Source: Akkermansia muciniphila
GTDB lineage: Bacteria > Verrucomicrobiota > Verrucomicrobiia > Verrucomicrobiales > Akkermansiaceae
Length of the DNA stretch: 64,000 bases
Assembly: GCA_945874895.1 (NCBI GenBank)
Contig: CAMCIC010000013.1
Coordinates: 1-64,000 of the forward strand
Reading direction: 5' to 3'
The translations under genes and the position numbers were made by a program. Shown piece by piece: positions 51,337 to 61,587 of the stretch; positions within the stretch are counted from its first letter, which is position 1; each line of letters starts with the position of its first letter. A model generated the notes under the pieces. It had not been told where the DNA came from. It did not search any database and saw only the letters and a list, made by a program, of their open reading frames with translations.

Positions 51337-53151
51337 ATGAAATCAGCGCTATCTTCCTCTCTTGCTATCGCTCTGCTGGCAGTTGCTCATGCGGATTCTT
51401 TTGTTATCGAAGCTGAGCAGTTCGCGCAAAAAGGCGGCTGGATGGTGGACACCCAATTCATCGAGACGATGGGTTCGCCGTATCTCATCGCGCACGGCAT
51501 GGGCAAGCCAGTCGCAGATGCGAGCACGAAGGTGAGCGTTCCCACCGATGGCAACTACCAGGTTTGGGTTCGCACCATCGACTGGAGCAAGCGCCTCAAG
51601 CGCGCGGACAGCGCGGGGACTTTTTCCGTATCGGTGAATGGCAAGGATCTCGGAGCAGTGCTGGGTCAGGGCAACACGACTTGGTCATGGGTGAAAGCGG
51701 GCAAAGCGGATTTGAAAAAAGGTTCAACGGAAGTGACCTTAAAGGATCTCACAGGTTTTGACGGTCGCGTGGACGCCATCCTTTTCAGCAGTGATGGGTC
51801 CTTCAGCCCCCCAGAAAAATGCCTATTGGAGGAGCGTGCGACGTGGAAGATCGCGGGAGCTCCCGCCCCCATCGAGGATGCCGGATCCTATGATCTGGTT
51901 GTCGTAGGGGGTGGCTACGGTGGCATGGGGGCCGCCATTTCCGCGGCGCGTCTCGGCGCCAAGGTGGCATTGATTCAGAACCGCAAGGTACTGGGCGGCA
52001 ATGGCTCCTCGGAAATCCGCGTGTGGGCCATGGGCAATACGCCTCCCAGCGAATACGCTCTGGCCGATATCGTTAACGAATTTCAAGACAGCGCTAAGGC
52101 ATCACCCGCTCCTGCCGAACAATTTGAAGACGAGAAAAAAGAAAAAATCGTCCGCGCGGAGAAAAACATTCGCCTCTTTCTCGGTCATCACGCCTACGGA
52201 TTGGACATGAAAAAAGGCTCGATCAGTGCCGTGAATGTGCTCGAAGTAGAAACAGGAAAAACCAAAAAAATCACTGGCGTGCTCTTTGCCGATTGCACTG
52301 GCCACGGCTTCATCGGTCAATGGTCCAAAGCGGATTCCACCATGGTCGCCAAAGGTCGGATGGGCATGAGCAACATGTGGATGTGGGAAAATCGCGACAA
52401 GCCGGTCGCCTTCCCGCCGCAAAAGTGGATGCTTTCGCTCGCGGAAAAAGATTTCCCGCATCCGCGTCGCGGCCACGCCGAGTGGTTCTGGGAGAGCGGA
52501 TATGATCGCCATCCGATTGAGGAACTGGAGATTACTCGCGACTGGAATCTGATCTCTGCCTACAGCGCCTTCAGTGCCTTGAAAAACTATGGGGCTCACG
52601 CCGCACGCGATCCCCACCAACACGCGAATGCAGAGATGACCTGGCTTGCCTACGTCGGTGGCACTCGCGAAACCCAACAATTGCTCGGCGATGTGATTTT
52701 GAACGAAGAGCACATCGAAAAGGACAAAACCGTTTTCCCCGATGGCTGCGTATTGACCACTTGGTCCATCGACCTCCACGTGCCCGAACAAAAATACATC
52801 CAGGGCAATCCCGAGCATCCTTTCATTTCCAAAGCGATCCACCGTCACGCCATCGACAAACGCGTAGGCTACCCGATCCCCTACCGCTGTTTCTATTCTC
52901 GCAACGTGCCCAATCTTTACATGGCAGGTCGTAACATCAGCGTCAATCGCGACGCCTTGGGCACCATCCGCGTAATGAACACCATCGGCATGATGGGCGT
53001 CTGCGTGGGCCGTAGCGCCGCTCTGTGCCGCGTGCACAATTGCCTGCCGCGGGACATTTACACCAAGCACCTCGATCAAGCGAAAAGCCTGTGGAAACTT
53101 CCTGGCGCGCAACGCTACGAGAGCCTCGTCGAGCTGAAAAAATCACTGTAA
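51337..53151 (+). CDS. Secreted FAD-dependent oxidoreductase with N-terminal carbohydrate-binding-like domain
   Basis: 604 residues. A signal peptide (MKSALSSSLAIALLAVAHA) precedes a beta-sandwich of about 150 residues (FVIEAEQFAQKGGWMVDTQF, VPTDGNYQVWVRTIDWS, VSVNGKDLG) like CBM6/CBM35 domains. The FAD_oxidored domain (PF12831 type) follows: VVVGGGYGGMGAAISAARLG near residue 190, GGNGSSEIRVW, FADCTGHGFIGQW and the late FAD contact LYMAGRNISVNRDALGTIRV. Such proteins are often annotated 'xanthan lyase' in polysaccharide loci, but that name is not supported for activity. It probably oxidises a sugar residue. It is the last of the secreted-protein cluster beginning at 46554. Confidence 0.8.
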   Translation: MKSALSSSLAIALLAVAHADSFVIEAEQFAQKGGWMVDTQFIETMGSPYLIAHGMGKPVADASTKVSVPTDGNYQVWVRTIDWSKRLKRADSAGTFSVSVNGKDLGAVLGQGNTTWSWVKAGKADLKKGSTEVTLKDLTGFDGRVDAILFSSDGSFSPPEKCLLEERATWKIAGAPAPIEDAGSYDLVVVGGGYGGMGAAISAARLGAKVALIQNRKVLGGNGSSEIRVWAMGNTPPSEYALADIVNEFQDSAKASPAPAEQFEDEKKEKIVRAEKNIRLFLGHHAYGLDMKKGSISAVNVLEVETGKTKKITGVLFADCTGHGFIGQWSKADSTMVAKGRMGMSNMWMWENRDKPVAFPPQKWMLSLAEKDFPHPRRGHAEWFWESGYDRHPIEELEITRDWNLISAYSAFSALKNYGAHAARDPHQHANAEMTWLAYVGGTRETQQLLGDVILNEEHIEKDKTVFPDGCVLTTWSIDLHVPEQKYIQGNPEHPFISKAIHRHAIDKRVGYPIPYRCFYSRNVPNLYMAGRNISVNRDALGTIRVMNTIGMMGVCVGRSAALCRVHNCLPRDIYTKHLDQAKSLWKLPGAQRYESLVELKKSL

Positions 53152-53673
53152 CGAGGAAGAGACCCGAACATTCACGCAATTAGGGTCTTGGGTCCTTAGC
53201 TGTGGAGTAAAATAGGCTGATTCCTGCCAGGTGCGTAGCCTTGTGCGCCCCTGCCCGCTGGGCGCGCAATGTCTCTGCGTAACCATTTCGCGAGCCGTGA
53301 TGGAGCTCTGTACTGGTTCCATCAAGCCCATTCCACTCTTCAACAGATCAGCGCTGAGGAAAAAATCTCGCGAAACCCTCATCCCTTTGCTATCAAAGCA
53401 GGGTGAATGAAGAGAGCCGCAGCACATGGCCCATCATCCACATAGAAAACGACGCTGGCTCCCACTTCGAACCATTTTCGCAAAAATGCTCCCCACTGTG
53501 ATTTTGCACTCCATCGGCATCATAGAGAAAAAGTTACGAAAAATTTTTGAATAAACTTTTCTCTATGGCATCCTACCCATGACAACAAGATCGGCGAATG
53601 AATCCGCAACCTATGCGTAGCGAATCAGCGCGACATCCATTAACCTCCACATCACCAAGAAAGAAACAATCGT
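53152..53673. other. Intergenic region between the FAD oxidoreductase gene and clpB
   Basis: 522 bases without a supported gene. It starts with a weak terminator-like pair (AGACCC...GGGTCT with a long loop, 53159-53194). It ends with the A/T-rich inverted repeat at 53521-53567 and the clpB upstream region. No CIRCE element is seen. Confidence 0.5.
53521..53567. promoter_or_regulatory. Inverted repeat upstream of clpB
   Basis: CATAGAGAAAAAGTT (53521-53535) and AACTTTTCTCTATG (53554-53567) are an inverted repeat with one gap, separated by 18 A/T-rich bases, about 107 bases before the clpB ATG. It could be a regulator site or an RNA hairpin. It is not a CIRCE element (TTAGCACTC-N9-GAGTGCTAA). 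Confidence 0.5.
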
Positions 53674-56247
53674 ATGGGACTCGATAAAATCACACAGAAA
53701 CTCCAAGAAGCACTTCAACAAGCGCAGCGCCTGGCCTCAAAGTCGAGCCACGCCGAGCTGAAAAGCGCACACGTGCTGCAGACCTTGCTCGAGCAGGAAG
53801 GCGGCATCCTCACGCCCATTTTGCAAAAAGCGGGCGTCGATCTGACGAAGCTCAAGATAGCAGTGCGCGAGAATCTTGCAGCAGAACCGAGGATGGAAGG
53901 CTCCACTTCGCAGCCGCAACTCAGCTACGGTCTGCGCGCCACCTTGGAAAAAGCCGATGATGCCCGCGAAGCACTCGGCGATGATTTTCTCAGCGTGGAG
54001 CACTTTATCCTCGGCTCCTTGCAGGCAGATTCCCCTGCGGGCAAGCTGCTGAAAAGCGCCGGTCTCAGCGAAGCAAAAGCCCGCGAGGCGATCCAATCCG
54101 TGCGCGGTAGCCAGAAGGTCACCGACGAGAATCCTGAAGGAAAATACCAAACCCTCGAAAAATACGGCACCGACCTCACAGCGCGCGCACGCGAGGGCAA
54201 GATCGATCCGGTGATCGGTCGCGACAACGAAATCCGCCGTGTCATGCAGGTACTCTCGCGCCGCACGAAAAACAACCCAGTGCTCATCGGTGAGCCAGGC
54301 GTGGGCAAGACCGCAATTGTCGAAGGCCTCGCCCGCCGCATCGTCTCGGGCGATGTGCCGGACTCGATGAAAAACAAACGCGTCATCGCGCTCGACCTCG
54401 GCGGCATGCTGGCGGGTGCGAAGTATCGTGGCGAGTTCGAGGATCGCCTCAAGGCATTCCTCAAGGAGGTCACTGACTCCGCGGGCGAGATCATCCTTTT
54501 CATCGATGAGCTGCACACCATCGTCGGCGCTGGCAAGACCGAGGGCAGCCCTGATGCAGGCAATCTGCTCAAGCCACAACTCGCCCGTGGTGAGCTCTCG
54601 ACCATCGGCGCCACCACGCTGGATGAATACCGCAAACACATCGAAAAAGACGCCGCACTCGAGCGCCGCTTCCAGCCCGTGCTCGTCGGTGAACCCTCGG
54701 CGGAAGATACCATCGCGATCCTGCGCGGACTGAAGGAACGCTACGAGGTCCACCACGGCGTGCGCATCCAGGACGGTGCCATCGTCGCCGCCGCCATGCT
54801 GTCCGACCGCTACATTTCTGATCGTTTCCTGCCCGACAAAGCCGTCGACCTGATTGATGAGGCCGCCTCGCGCTTGAAGATCGAGCTCGACTCCATGCCC
54901 ACGGAAATCGACCAGCTCGAACGCCAGGTCTTGCAACTGGAAATGGAGAAAAAAGCGTTAGAGAAAGAGACGGACAAGGCCTCACTCGCCCGCTTAGAAA
55001 AAGTGAAGGAAGAGCAATCGAACCTTAAAGAAGAAAGCGCCACACTGATGACGCAATGGCGCAATGAAAAGGCAATCATTGACGAAGTGCGTGCTGCACA
55101 AGAGAAAATCGAATCGCTCAAGACTCAAGCCGAACAAGCGCAACGCATCGGCAACCTGACCCGAGCTTCCGAAATCACCTACGGCGAGATCCCCCACGTG
55201 CAGCGCGAACTGGAAACCGCCAAAGAAAAACTTGTGAGCTTTCAACTCAATGGTGGCATCCTCAAGGAGGAGGTCACCGAGGACGACATCGCCCGCGTCG
55301 TGTCCGCCTGGACCGGTATTCCCGTGAACCGCTTGCAGGAAGGTGAGCGCTCGAAGTTGCTGCACATGGAAGAGCGTCTCGGCGAACGCGTGATCGGACA
55401 AAAAAAAGCCATCACTGCGGTGTCGAATGCGGTGAGGCGCGCCCGCTCGGGCTTGCAGGATGAGAACCGCCCCGTGGGCTCCTTCCTGTTTCTCGGTCCC
55501 ACCGGTGTGGGCAAAACGGAGTTGTCCAAAGCACTCGCCGAATTTCTCTTCGACGATGAAAACGCCATGGTTCGCATCGATATGTCGGAATACATGGAGA
55601 AACACAGTGTCGCGCGGCTCATCGGCGCGCCTCCGGGTTATGTCGGCTACGATGAAGGCGGGCAGCTCAGCGAACGCGTACGCCGCAAGCCCTATAGCGT
55701 CATCCTGTTCGATGAAGTAGAAAAAGCCCACAGCGACGTCTTCAACGTCCTGCTGCAGGTGCTCGATGATGGTCGCATCACCGATGGCCAGGGCCGCACC
55801 GTTGATTTCCGCAACACCGTCATCATCCTCACCTCGAACATTGGCTCGCAGTTCATCCTTCACGAGGAAAATGCCGAACAACGCGAAGCAAAGGTGTTGG
55901 AGGCATTACGTGCGCATTTCCGTCCGGAGTTTCTCAACCGCATCGATGAGACCATCATCTTTGATCGCTTGGCCCGCGAGGAAATCACCCGCATTGTCGA
56001 CATCCAGCTCACGCGCCTGCGTCAGCGCCTTGCCAAACAAGGTCTGGCTCTGGCTCTCAGCACGGAGGCGAAGGATTTTCTTGGCAATCAAGGCTACGAT
56101 CCCATCTACGGCGCTCGTCCGTTGAAACGCGCCATCCAGCACCACCTGCTCGATCCTTTGAGCATGGCCGTGCTCGATGGTCAATTCCACGAAGGCGATG
56201 TCATCGAAGTCGGTGTCGCCAACAACGCATTGACGTTCCAGAAATAA
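53674..56247 (+). CDS. clpB: Chaperone ClpB (disaggregase)
   Basis: 857 residues, the normal length. The N-domain (about 1-150) starts at [20 protein letters not shown]. The first AAA+ module has [15 protein letters not shown] (Walker A), [15 protein letters not shown] (Walker B), and [20 protein letters not shown]. The coiled-coil middle domain (about 410-530) is long, as in ClpB and unlike ClpA. The second AAA+ module has [40 protein letters not shown] and [11 protein letters not shown]. It frees proteins from aggregates with DnaK. It stands alone in the window with a likely regulatory inverted repeat upstream. Confidence 0.97.
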   Translation: MGLDKITQKLQEALQQAQRLASKSSHAELKSAHVLQTLLEQEGGILTPILQKAGVDLTKLKIAVRENLAAEPRMEGSTSQPQLSYGLRATLEKADDAREALGDDFLSVEHFILGSLQADSPAGKLLKSAGLSEAKAREAIQSVRGSQKVTDENPEGKYQTLEKYGTDLTARAREGKIDPVIGRDNEIRRVMQVLSRRTKNNPVLIGEPGVGKTAIVEGLARRIVSGDVPDSMKNKRVIALDLGGMLAGAKYRGEFEDRLKAFLKEVTDSAGEIILFIDELHTIVGAGKTEGSPDAGNLLKPQLARGELSTIGATTLDEYRKHIEKDAALERRFQPVLVGEPSAEDTIAILRGLKERYEVHHGVRIQDGAIVAAAMLSDRYISDRFLPDKAVDLIDEAASRLKIELDSMPTEIDQLERQVLQLEMEKKALEKETDKASLARLEKVKEEQSNLKEESATLMTQWRNEKAIIDEVRAAQEKIESLKTQAEQAQRIGNLTRASEITYGEIPHVQRELETAKEKLVSFQLNGGILKEEVTEDDIARVVSAWTGIPVNRLQEGERSKLLHMEERLGERVIGQKKAITAVSNAVRRARSGLQDENRPVGSFLFLGPTGVGKTELSKALAEFLFDDENAMVRIDMSEYMEKHSVARLIGAPPGYVGYDEGGQLSERVRRKPYSVILFDEVEKAHSDVFNVLLQVLDDGRITDGQGRTVDFRNTVIILTSNIGSQFILHEENAEQREAKVLEALRAHFRPEFLNRIDETIIFDRLAREEITRIVDIQLTRLRQRLAKQGLALALSTEAKDFLGNQGYDPIYGARPLKRAIQHHLLDPLSMAVLDGQFHEGDVIEVGVANNALTFQK

Positions 56248-56272
56248 GCACCGCCGCAAGGCATCATCGTGC

Positions 56273-56788
56273 TCACTCGCTCACTTGGTCGTCGGCATTG
56301 TAGGGGATGCCGTCTGGGCCTGGTGAACGGATTTCCATGATGGTTCCCGACATGGCATGGAATACGTAGGGGTTTCCCCAGCGGTCCAGCAGACAACCAC
56401 GAGCATCGATCAATCGCTTCACCTCATCCGCAAGATAGGCCAGTTTTTTGCCGTTCTGCCCTGACAAGGCAGCCGTGACTTCATCGTTCTCCCCGATGGG
56501 ATTTCCGCCCAGATTCCGGCGATACTCCTGCAACAACTGCTGGATGAGGGCGAGGTCTTCCCGCACATTCGATTGCGGATCCAGCAATTGCAAGGATTCT
56601 GCCGCCACGGGCATCTGAGTTCGATCGGAATCATCGTCCACGATGGATACAGCCTGTTGGTGCAAGGATGGTTGTCTTTTGTCCGCGGATGATTCCGAGC
56701 CACGGAAAAAAGAAGAGCTTCCCCCGCTGCTCCACCAAACGATGAGCAGAATCATGATGCCAATCAACAGCAGCAGAACACGTTTCAC
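56273..56788 (-). CDS. Pseudopilin-like (GspG C-terminal-type) secreted protein
   Basis: 171 residues. An N-terminal hydrophobic segment (MKRVLLLLIGIMILLIVWWS) serves as signal or anchor, then a Ser/Glu-rich stretch; the last 45 residues, CLLDRWGNPYVFHAMSGTIM then EIRSPGPDGIPYNADDQ, match the C-terminal calcium-binding region of type II secretion major pseudopilin GspG (DxWGxPY...SxGxDG...DD). The N-terminus lacks the usual prepilin cleavage site G|FTLIE, so it is not an ordinary pseudopilin. It is the last gene of the DUF1800/DUF1501 operon; its ATG overlaps the DUF1501 stop (ATGA). Role unknown. Confidence 0.75.
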   Translation of the reverse strand: MKRVLLLLIGIMILLIVWWSSGGSSSFFRGSESSADKRQPSLHQQAVSIVDDDSDRTQMPVAAESLQLLDPQSNVREDLALIQQLLQEYRRNLGGNPIGENDEVTAALSGQNGKKLAYLADEVKRLIDARGCLLDRWGNPYVFHAMSGTIMEIRSPGPDGIPYNADDQVSE

Positions 56789-58344
56789 AAGAATGCGAGG
56801 TTCGCCGTACTGACGGTGAAGGGATTGTCAAAACGCGGCAGATTGGGGAAAATCGCCTCCATGTCGTTATCCGTGGCTCCCATCCACTTCGTCATGACAG
56901 CGGAATATTGATCCACCGATGTGCCCGGGATCCAGCGCCCGCGATTGTTGGTGCCGGCATCGATCGATCCAGTAGCGCTGCCGATTTTCAGCTTGGGGTA
57001 ATGACCATAGATTTGTCCACCGCGCACGGCGCCGCCCATCACCAAAGTGTGCCCACCCCACGCGTGATCGGAACCCGCGGTAGTAGCAATCGTACTGTTC
57101 GGTGTAAAGGTGCGATTGAAATCCGAGGCCGTGAAGGTCACCACATTATCAAAAACCTGAAGATCGACCAAGGCATCGCGAAAGGCTTTGAGCGAGTTCG
57201 ACAGCTCAGCCATCAGCGGAGCATGTGAGGTCAACAACGTGGAATGGGTATCATAGCCGCCGACCTGACAGAAAAAAATCTGACGCTGGTTGCCTAGGAC
57301 CGAACGACCGGCGATGAGCTTAGCAATCATTTTCAACTGACTACCCAGGCTCGTCGTCGCACCCGCGAATTTCGCATCGAAATCCACCCCCGTGGCAGCG
57401 GCGGCAGTCATCGCGGCCCCGATGAAACCCTCGGTCGTCCGCGCGCGGCGGATGATGCGGTTGTGCTCTTCCTCATGGAGGTTCGCATGAGTAAGACGCA
57501 TGATGTCCTCAAAGGCTTTGAGACGCCTTCCTTGATCCGTCGTTTTATACGATCCATCAGAATTTAACGCGGCGCCGTAATTGTCGGTTCCGCTCACGAA
57601 ACCGGATAGCGGCACGGTTCCCGTGGATTTCACGACGTATTGCACCACTTGCCCCGCGGTGCCGACCTGCCATGAATTCACGCCGGCGAGCGAGATGGAC
57701 ATCGAGACCTTGCTCGCATTGGTGGGATTGTAGGATGCGTTCAGCAGATCGGCCGCTCTGCCACCCCAGCCGGAAGTGAAAGGCCGGTCCGGTACCGATG
57801 ATTGCCATTGTGATTGTTGATCCGAGTGGGAAAACAACTGGAGGGGGAGAGGGATTTTTCCTCCTAAATAATCAGCGCGCGTGGGCACAGGGTAGGCGAG
57901 ACTGCCGACGTTGCAAACCACGGCGAGATCCCCTTCATTGAACAAAGTGGCAAGATTCGGAGCGCTGGGATGGAAACCCATGGTGGGTGTGGGGCCGGGG
58001 TAATGCCGCGCGAAGGCTTGCGTTTGCGCAGGCATGTTCACAAGTTGCACTTGATCGCTGGGAATGGCCAGTACGCCCCGTCCAGCCTGATAATCCGAAC
58101 GCAACTCGCTGCTGGCAGCATCACCTGCGGGCACAAACAAGTTATTCGAATCGTTGCCCCCATTGAGGAACAAACACACGAGAGCTTTGTAGCCAGAGCC
58201 ACCGCCCCCTTGAGCCATGGCTGCCGTCATCAAGCGCATTTGCGCGAGCATGTTGACCAAGCCTGTCACGCCCAGTGAGGCACAGGCGGATTGGCGCAGG
58301 AAATCCCGGCGCGTGCGGAGGTCTTCTTTCTGATGTTTTTTCAC
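56785..58344 (-). CDS. DUF1501-domain protein (twin-arginine signal)
   Basis: 519 residues. The N-terminal KHQKEDLRTRRDFLRQSACA has a Tat twin-arginine signal (RRDFL) followed by a hydrophobic region, so it is exported folded. DUF1501 features include ALVCLFLNGGNDSNNLFVPA, the sulfatase/phosphatase-like LFSHSDQQSQWQSS, and AWGGHTLVMGGAVRGGQIYG towards the end. The family belongs to the alkaline-phosphatase superfamily and is nearly always encoded next to DUF1800; the activity is not known. It follows DUF1800 by 15 bases and overlaps the next gene. Confidence 0.93.
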   Translation of the reverse strand: MKKHQKEDLRTRRDFLRQSACASLGVTGLVNMLAQMRLMTAAMAQGGGGSGYKALVCLFLNGGNDSNNLFVPAGDAASSELRSDYQAGRGVLAIPSDQVQLVNMPAQTQAFARHYPGPTPTMGFHPSAPNLATLFNEGDLAVVCNVGSLAYPVPTRADYLGGKIPLPLQLFSHSDQQSQWQSSVPDRPFTSGWGGRAADLLNASYNPTNASKVSMSISLAGVNSWQVGTAGQVVQYVVKSTGTVPLSGFVSGTDNYGAALNSDGSYKTTDQGRRLKAFEDIMRLTHANLHEEEHNRIIRRARTTEGFIGAAMTAAAATGVDFDAKFAGATTSLGSQLKMIAKLIAGRSVLGNQRQIFFCQVGGYDTHSTLLTSHAPLMAELSNSLKAFRDALVDLQVFDNVVTFTASDFNRTFTPNSTIATTAGSDHAWGGHTLVMGGAVRGGQIYGHYPKLKIGSATGSIDAGTNNRGRWIPGTSVDQYSAVMTKWMGATDNDMEAIFPNLPRFDNPFTVSTANLAFL

Positions 58345-58359
58345 AGCGGGAGAGGGAGA

Positions 58360-61300
58360 TTATTTCTGAACAAGAAACTCGGGAGAGCTGATGACAAGCC
58401 ACACGATATCTTCCACGCGTTCGCGCATGGAGGTGACGTGCGTGCTGAGAGTGCTGGAAGTATTGCTGCTAGCTCTCACCAGCACGGCGGCATCGAGAAT
58501 GGCAGCCCTGGGTTTGCCGGCCGCGTTGCCATAGCGCGCTTTCAAAGCACCGCCGCACAGCAGCAAGTCCACCCGGTCCAGAACCGCCTCGCAGGCCGCA
58601 CGGATCAAAGTGGAGTTGCGATATTCGGTGAGATTCACGGTGTTGTCGTTGTTGGTATCGAACACATCCTGATACAAAAGCTCCAAGGTGGTTTCATAAG
58701 GGATGATGAGGTTATCGGAACTCGATGTATAGGTTGATCCCGTTTCGGTCTGATTGACCAGAGCTTCACCGCCCTGGCCAGTGGAGTTGTCGATGAGACC
58801 GTAAAGATAATTCGTCGCGCTTAAGGTCGTGTTCTCATTCGCGATCTGCAATTCCGGAGAAACGAGGCCATTGGCAGGAAGCGAACCCGAGGGGGAAAAG
58901 TCCGGCAGGAACCAATTGAAGACGGATGGAGGAGAATGCGGCGTCTGACCGAGGCTGGAATCGGTATCAGCCACCCGCATGATGGTCGTGCCATCGGGAA
59001 ACTTCGCCAGCTCCGAGGCGGGATAACCATATGATGACAAATCACTGAGGCGCAGTTGCGACTTTGCACCTAGGCCTCGCAACACAGCAAGATAACGCAG
59101 CAGGGGTTCACGCACCTTGCCTGATCCCGCGACCGAATCGGCGAGCGAGAGGGAGCGCGCCTCACTATCGAGCAGAATGGCGCGCACGGTGGTGCCGATG
59201 TTGCCGCCCGAATTCGCAAAGGCCGTGGAAACCCGATAGAGATAACCGGGCGAGGGGTTGGCAGTAACCAAGCGCTGGATCAGCCGCCGGCAAATGAACG
59301 GCGCGGTGTTGGGATGAGTGGCCAGTCGATCGAGCACGATGCTCAGCTCCTGCTCGCCCGTGAGACCCGCGGGAATCGTCAAGCCCAACCACTGCTTCGA
59401 CGCAGTATCGTGATACGTGGCGAACTGCTTCAGCGGATTCGTCCACGAGGCCTCAAAGCGCTCATTGCCGACGCTCTGGAAAAAACTCGTGTTGTCCGCC
59501 ACAGTGTTGCTATTCGACGGATTGTTGCGTTTGGAAAAAGACCATCCAGTGAAGACGCGCGACAAGGCGGCGATGTCATCTTGCGTATAGGAGGCCAGAG
59601 GAAGTCCGTTGGATCCCAGCTTCAAGGAACCATCCGGGTGCATCTCGATCAAACCGATGGAAAACAACTGCATGATCTCGCGGGCGAAATTTTCATCCGG
59701 TGATGTCAAGGCCTTGCCTTGGGAATCATAGGTCGTTTTCTGATTTTTCAAATGTGACAGATACTGCGCCATGATCGGGTGCAGGGCGACGTTTTCTAAC
59801 AGATTGCGATACGTGCCATGGGCATGGTTTTTGAGCATGTCGTAGTAATTCGTCATACCGTAGGCGCGGTTCAGTATGGTGCTATCATTGTCGCTGATGA
59901 CGAAAATTTCCGATAATGCGAAAGCTACCCGTTGCCGCAGTTGATCGGGTGCATGACGGGCCAACAACCACCAGCCTCGGCGCGCGTTGTTTTGGTTCGG
60001 ATCAAAAGCGGCGTTGTAATAGGTTTTGGTGGGATCGGTGTAGAGCGCGATTTCTTGATCGTTCGCCGCGCGCGTGTAGGCTTCCAAACTGGGTGATGGC
60101 AGAGCGAACTGGGCATCGATCCAAGCACCGTATGCCGCGATGCGGTCTCCCGCGTGCGCAGCGATCAAACTTCTCAGGGCCTCGATGTCCTGCATGGTCG
60201 GGCCGAAGGTCGCTTGCGTAAGAAAACGATGGATGTCGCGATCGATGGACGCTCCAGTCAGGGTTGTCAACGCTTGCGGGGCAGGGGGAACTTGGAAACT
60301 GGTCGAACCGTTCGCCATTTGATAGAACCCGTGGATTTCTCCGCTGGCATGGGCATTGGTGTAAATGCCCAGCTGCACACCCCCGGAGAGCATGGCATCG
60401 AGCAAAGCCTGATCTGTCAGATAATTCTGACTGGCGCGAACTGGCCAGTTCTGCCCACCGTAGTTGAAGGAAGGCACGGATTGCAAAATGGATTCGTTCT
60501 CCGTGAGCACCTGGGTGTTGGTCACGACAGAGTTCAAATTCGAGAAGGACAAGGCGACTGTCGCGACGTCGTTATCGCCCGACAACCGCACGGTAGAAAC
60601 GCCGGATCCCAGAGAGGAAATGCCGGTTTTCGGGCGCAGATAGGCAACCAGCAATCGCTGGTTCGCCGGCGTGTTAGCAGCATCAACGACTGTGATGCTA
60701 CGATCGAGCGCCGATCCGCCGATCTTTATGCGCAAGTGTTCGGGCACTTCCGTCAGGGCATCGGCCACCGCGTGAATTTCCAAGGTCGCACTGCTGGCTC
60801 CAGCGGGAATCACCAATCGGCGTCCCAGTGCTTGTTGAGCGGAATTTTTGAATTGATATTCGCCGGACTGCGGCGAGGAGCGGGCGGCTTCCGCAGGACG
60901 GTCCGTTTTCAGAAACAACGAAAACGGACGACTGAGATCGCCGCTGCGCGTGTAGGAAATGATCGCAGGTTGTTGCTCTTTTTCCATCGACTGGCTGGCG
61001 GTCACGCTGGCGGTCAATGCGCCAGAACCGAGCTGGGACAGCCATTCTTGCACTCCAGCGAGGTCATTGCCGGTCGCGCCAAAGCTATTGGCCCGGGAAC
61101 GATCGTAGCCAGAAAGTTGCATCTCCGCCCAGTCCTGAACACCATCGCCATCGGTATCTTGCTCGGCTACTTCCACAGAATAAAACCGCGTTCCCGCCGC
61201 TAGCGGCGCGGTGCTGATCCACTGGTCCGTGAGTGCCAGATGCCAATCACCCACAGGGACCCAAGCCCCATGCAATCCGCTATTGCTGCGCAAACGGTAT

Positions 61301-61587
61301 CTTTTTCCCGGTTGCGTGGCGACGACAATGCGTAGGCTGCCCCCCACACGTTCGATGTTGCTGGCAAAGCGTGATGCCCCATCCCAGGGGTCGGTGCCAG
61401 CAAGCGCCTCTTGCGCATTTCCCACGCCATCGCCATCCAGATCAGCCGCCGCGTTTACCGCGCCCGCATGATGAATGGCCTGCCACACATCGCACATGCC
61501 ATCCCCATTGGCATCGATCGCACGCAAGGGCAGCATCAGCCCCGAAAAGCCAATGAGCCACCACAACAGGGAAAGATGGGTTTTCAT
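58360..61587 (-). CDS. DUF1800-domain secreted protein with calcium-repeat and CHRD-like parts
   Basis: 1,075 residues. After a signal peptide (MKTHLSLLWWLIGFSGLMLP then LRA), thrombospondin-type DxDGDG calcium motifs occur (DANGDGMCDVWQAIHHA, DLDGDGVGNAQEALAGTDP, QDTDGDGVQDWAEMQLSG). Then a CHRD-like segment ends in GIYTNAHASGEIHGFY (about 360-430), and the DUF1800 domain follows (about 450-1070) with RFLTQATFGPTMQDIEALRS, LLARHAPDQLRQRVAFALSE, ENFAREIMQLFSIGLIEMH and VFTGWSF. DUF1800 is unexplained biochemically but is usually paired with DUF1501. It heads an operon of three. The calcium repeats fit the C-terminal style of the giant protein at the left edge. Confidence 0.92.
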   Translation of the reverse strand: MKTHLSLLWWLIGFSGLMLPLRAIDANGDGMCDVWQAIHHAGAVNAAADLDGDGVGNAQEALAGTDPWDGASRFASNIERVGGSLRIVVATQPGKRYRLRSNSGLHGAWVPVGDWHLALTDQWISTAPLAAGTRFYSVEVAEQDTDGDGVQDWAEMQLSGYDRSRANSFGATGNDLAGVQEWLSQLGSGALTASVTASQSMEKEQQPAIISYTRSGDLSRPFSLFLKTDRPAEAARSSPQSGEYQFKNSAQQALGRRLVIPAGASSATLEIHAVADALTEVPEHLRIKIGGSALDRSITVVDAANTPANQRLLVAYLRPKTGISSLGSGVSTVRLSGDNDVATVALSFSNLNSVVTNTQVLTENESILQSVPSFNYGGQNWPVRASQNYLTDQALLDAMLSGGVQLGIYTNAHASGEIHGFYQMANGSTSFQVPPAPQALTTLTGASIDRDIHRFLTQATFGPTMQDIEALRSLIAAHAGDRIAAYGAWIDAQFALPSPSLEAYTRAANDQEIALYTDPTKTYYNAAFDPNQNNARRGWWLLARHAPDQLRQRVAFALSEIFVISDNDSTILNRAYGMTNYYDMLKNHAHGTYRNLLENVALHPIMAQYLSHLKNQKTTYDSQGKALTSPDENFAREIMQLFSIGLIEMHPDGSLKLGSNGLPLASYTQDDIAALSRVFTGWSFSKRNNPSNSNTVADNTSFFQSVGNERFEASWTNPLKQFATYHDTASKQWLGLTIPAGLTGEQELSIVLDRLATHPNTAPFICRRLIQRLVTANPSPGYLYRVSTAFANSGGNIGTTVRAILLDSEARSLSLADSVAGSGKVREPLLRYLAVLRGLGAKSQLRLSDLSSYGYPASELAKFPDGTTIMRVADTDSSLGQTPHSPPSVFNWFLPDFSPSGSLPANGLVSPELQIANENTTLSATNYLYGLIDNSTGQGGEALVNQTETGSTYTSSSDNLIIPYETTLELLYQDVFDTNNDNTVNLTEYRNSTLIRAACEAVLDRVDLLLCGGALKARYGNAAGKPRAAILDAAVLVRASSNTSSTLSTHVTSMRERVEDIVWLVISSPEFLVQK

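Noticed and set aside
53541-53580. Sigma-32-like promoter before clpB (TTGAA then CCCAT)
   Set aside because: The spacing between the two boxes is about 24 bases, far longer than sigma-32 promoters allow.
53737-54936. 399-codon minus-strand frame opposite clpB
   Set aside because: It is the antisense of a highly conserved ClpB sequence.
60154-61203. 349-codon plus-strand frame opposite the DUF1800 gene
   Set aside because: The DUF1800 and calcium motifs are on the minus strand; the antisense frame has no domain.
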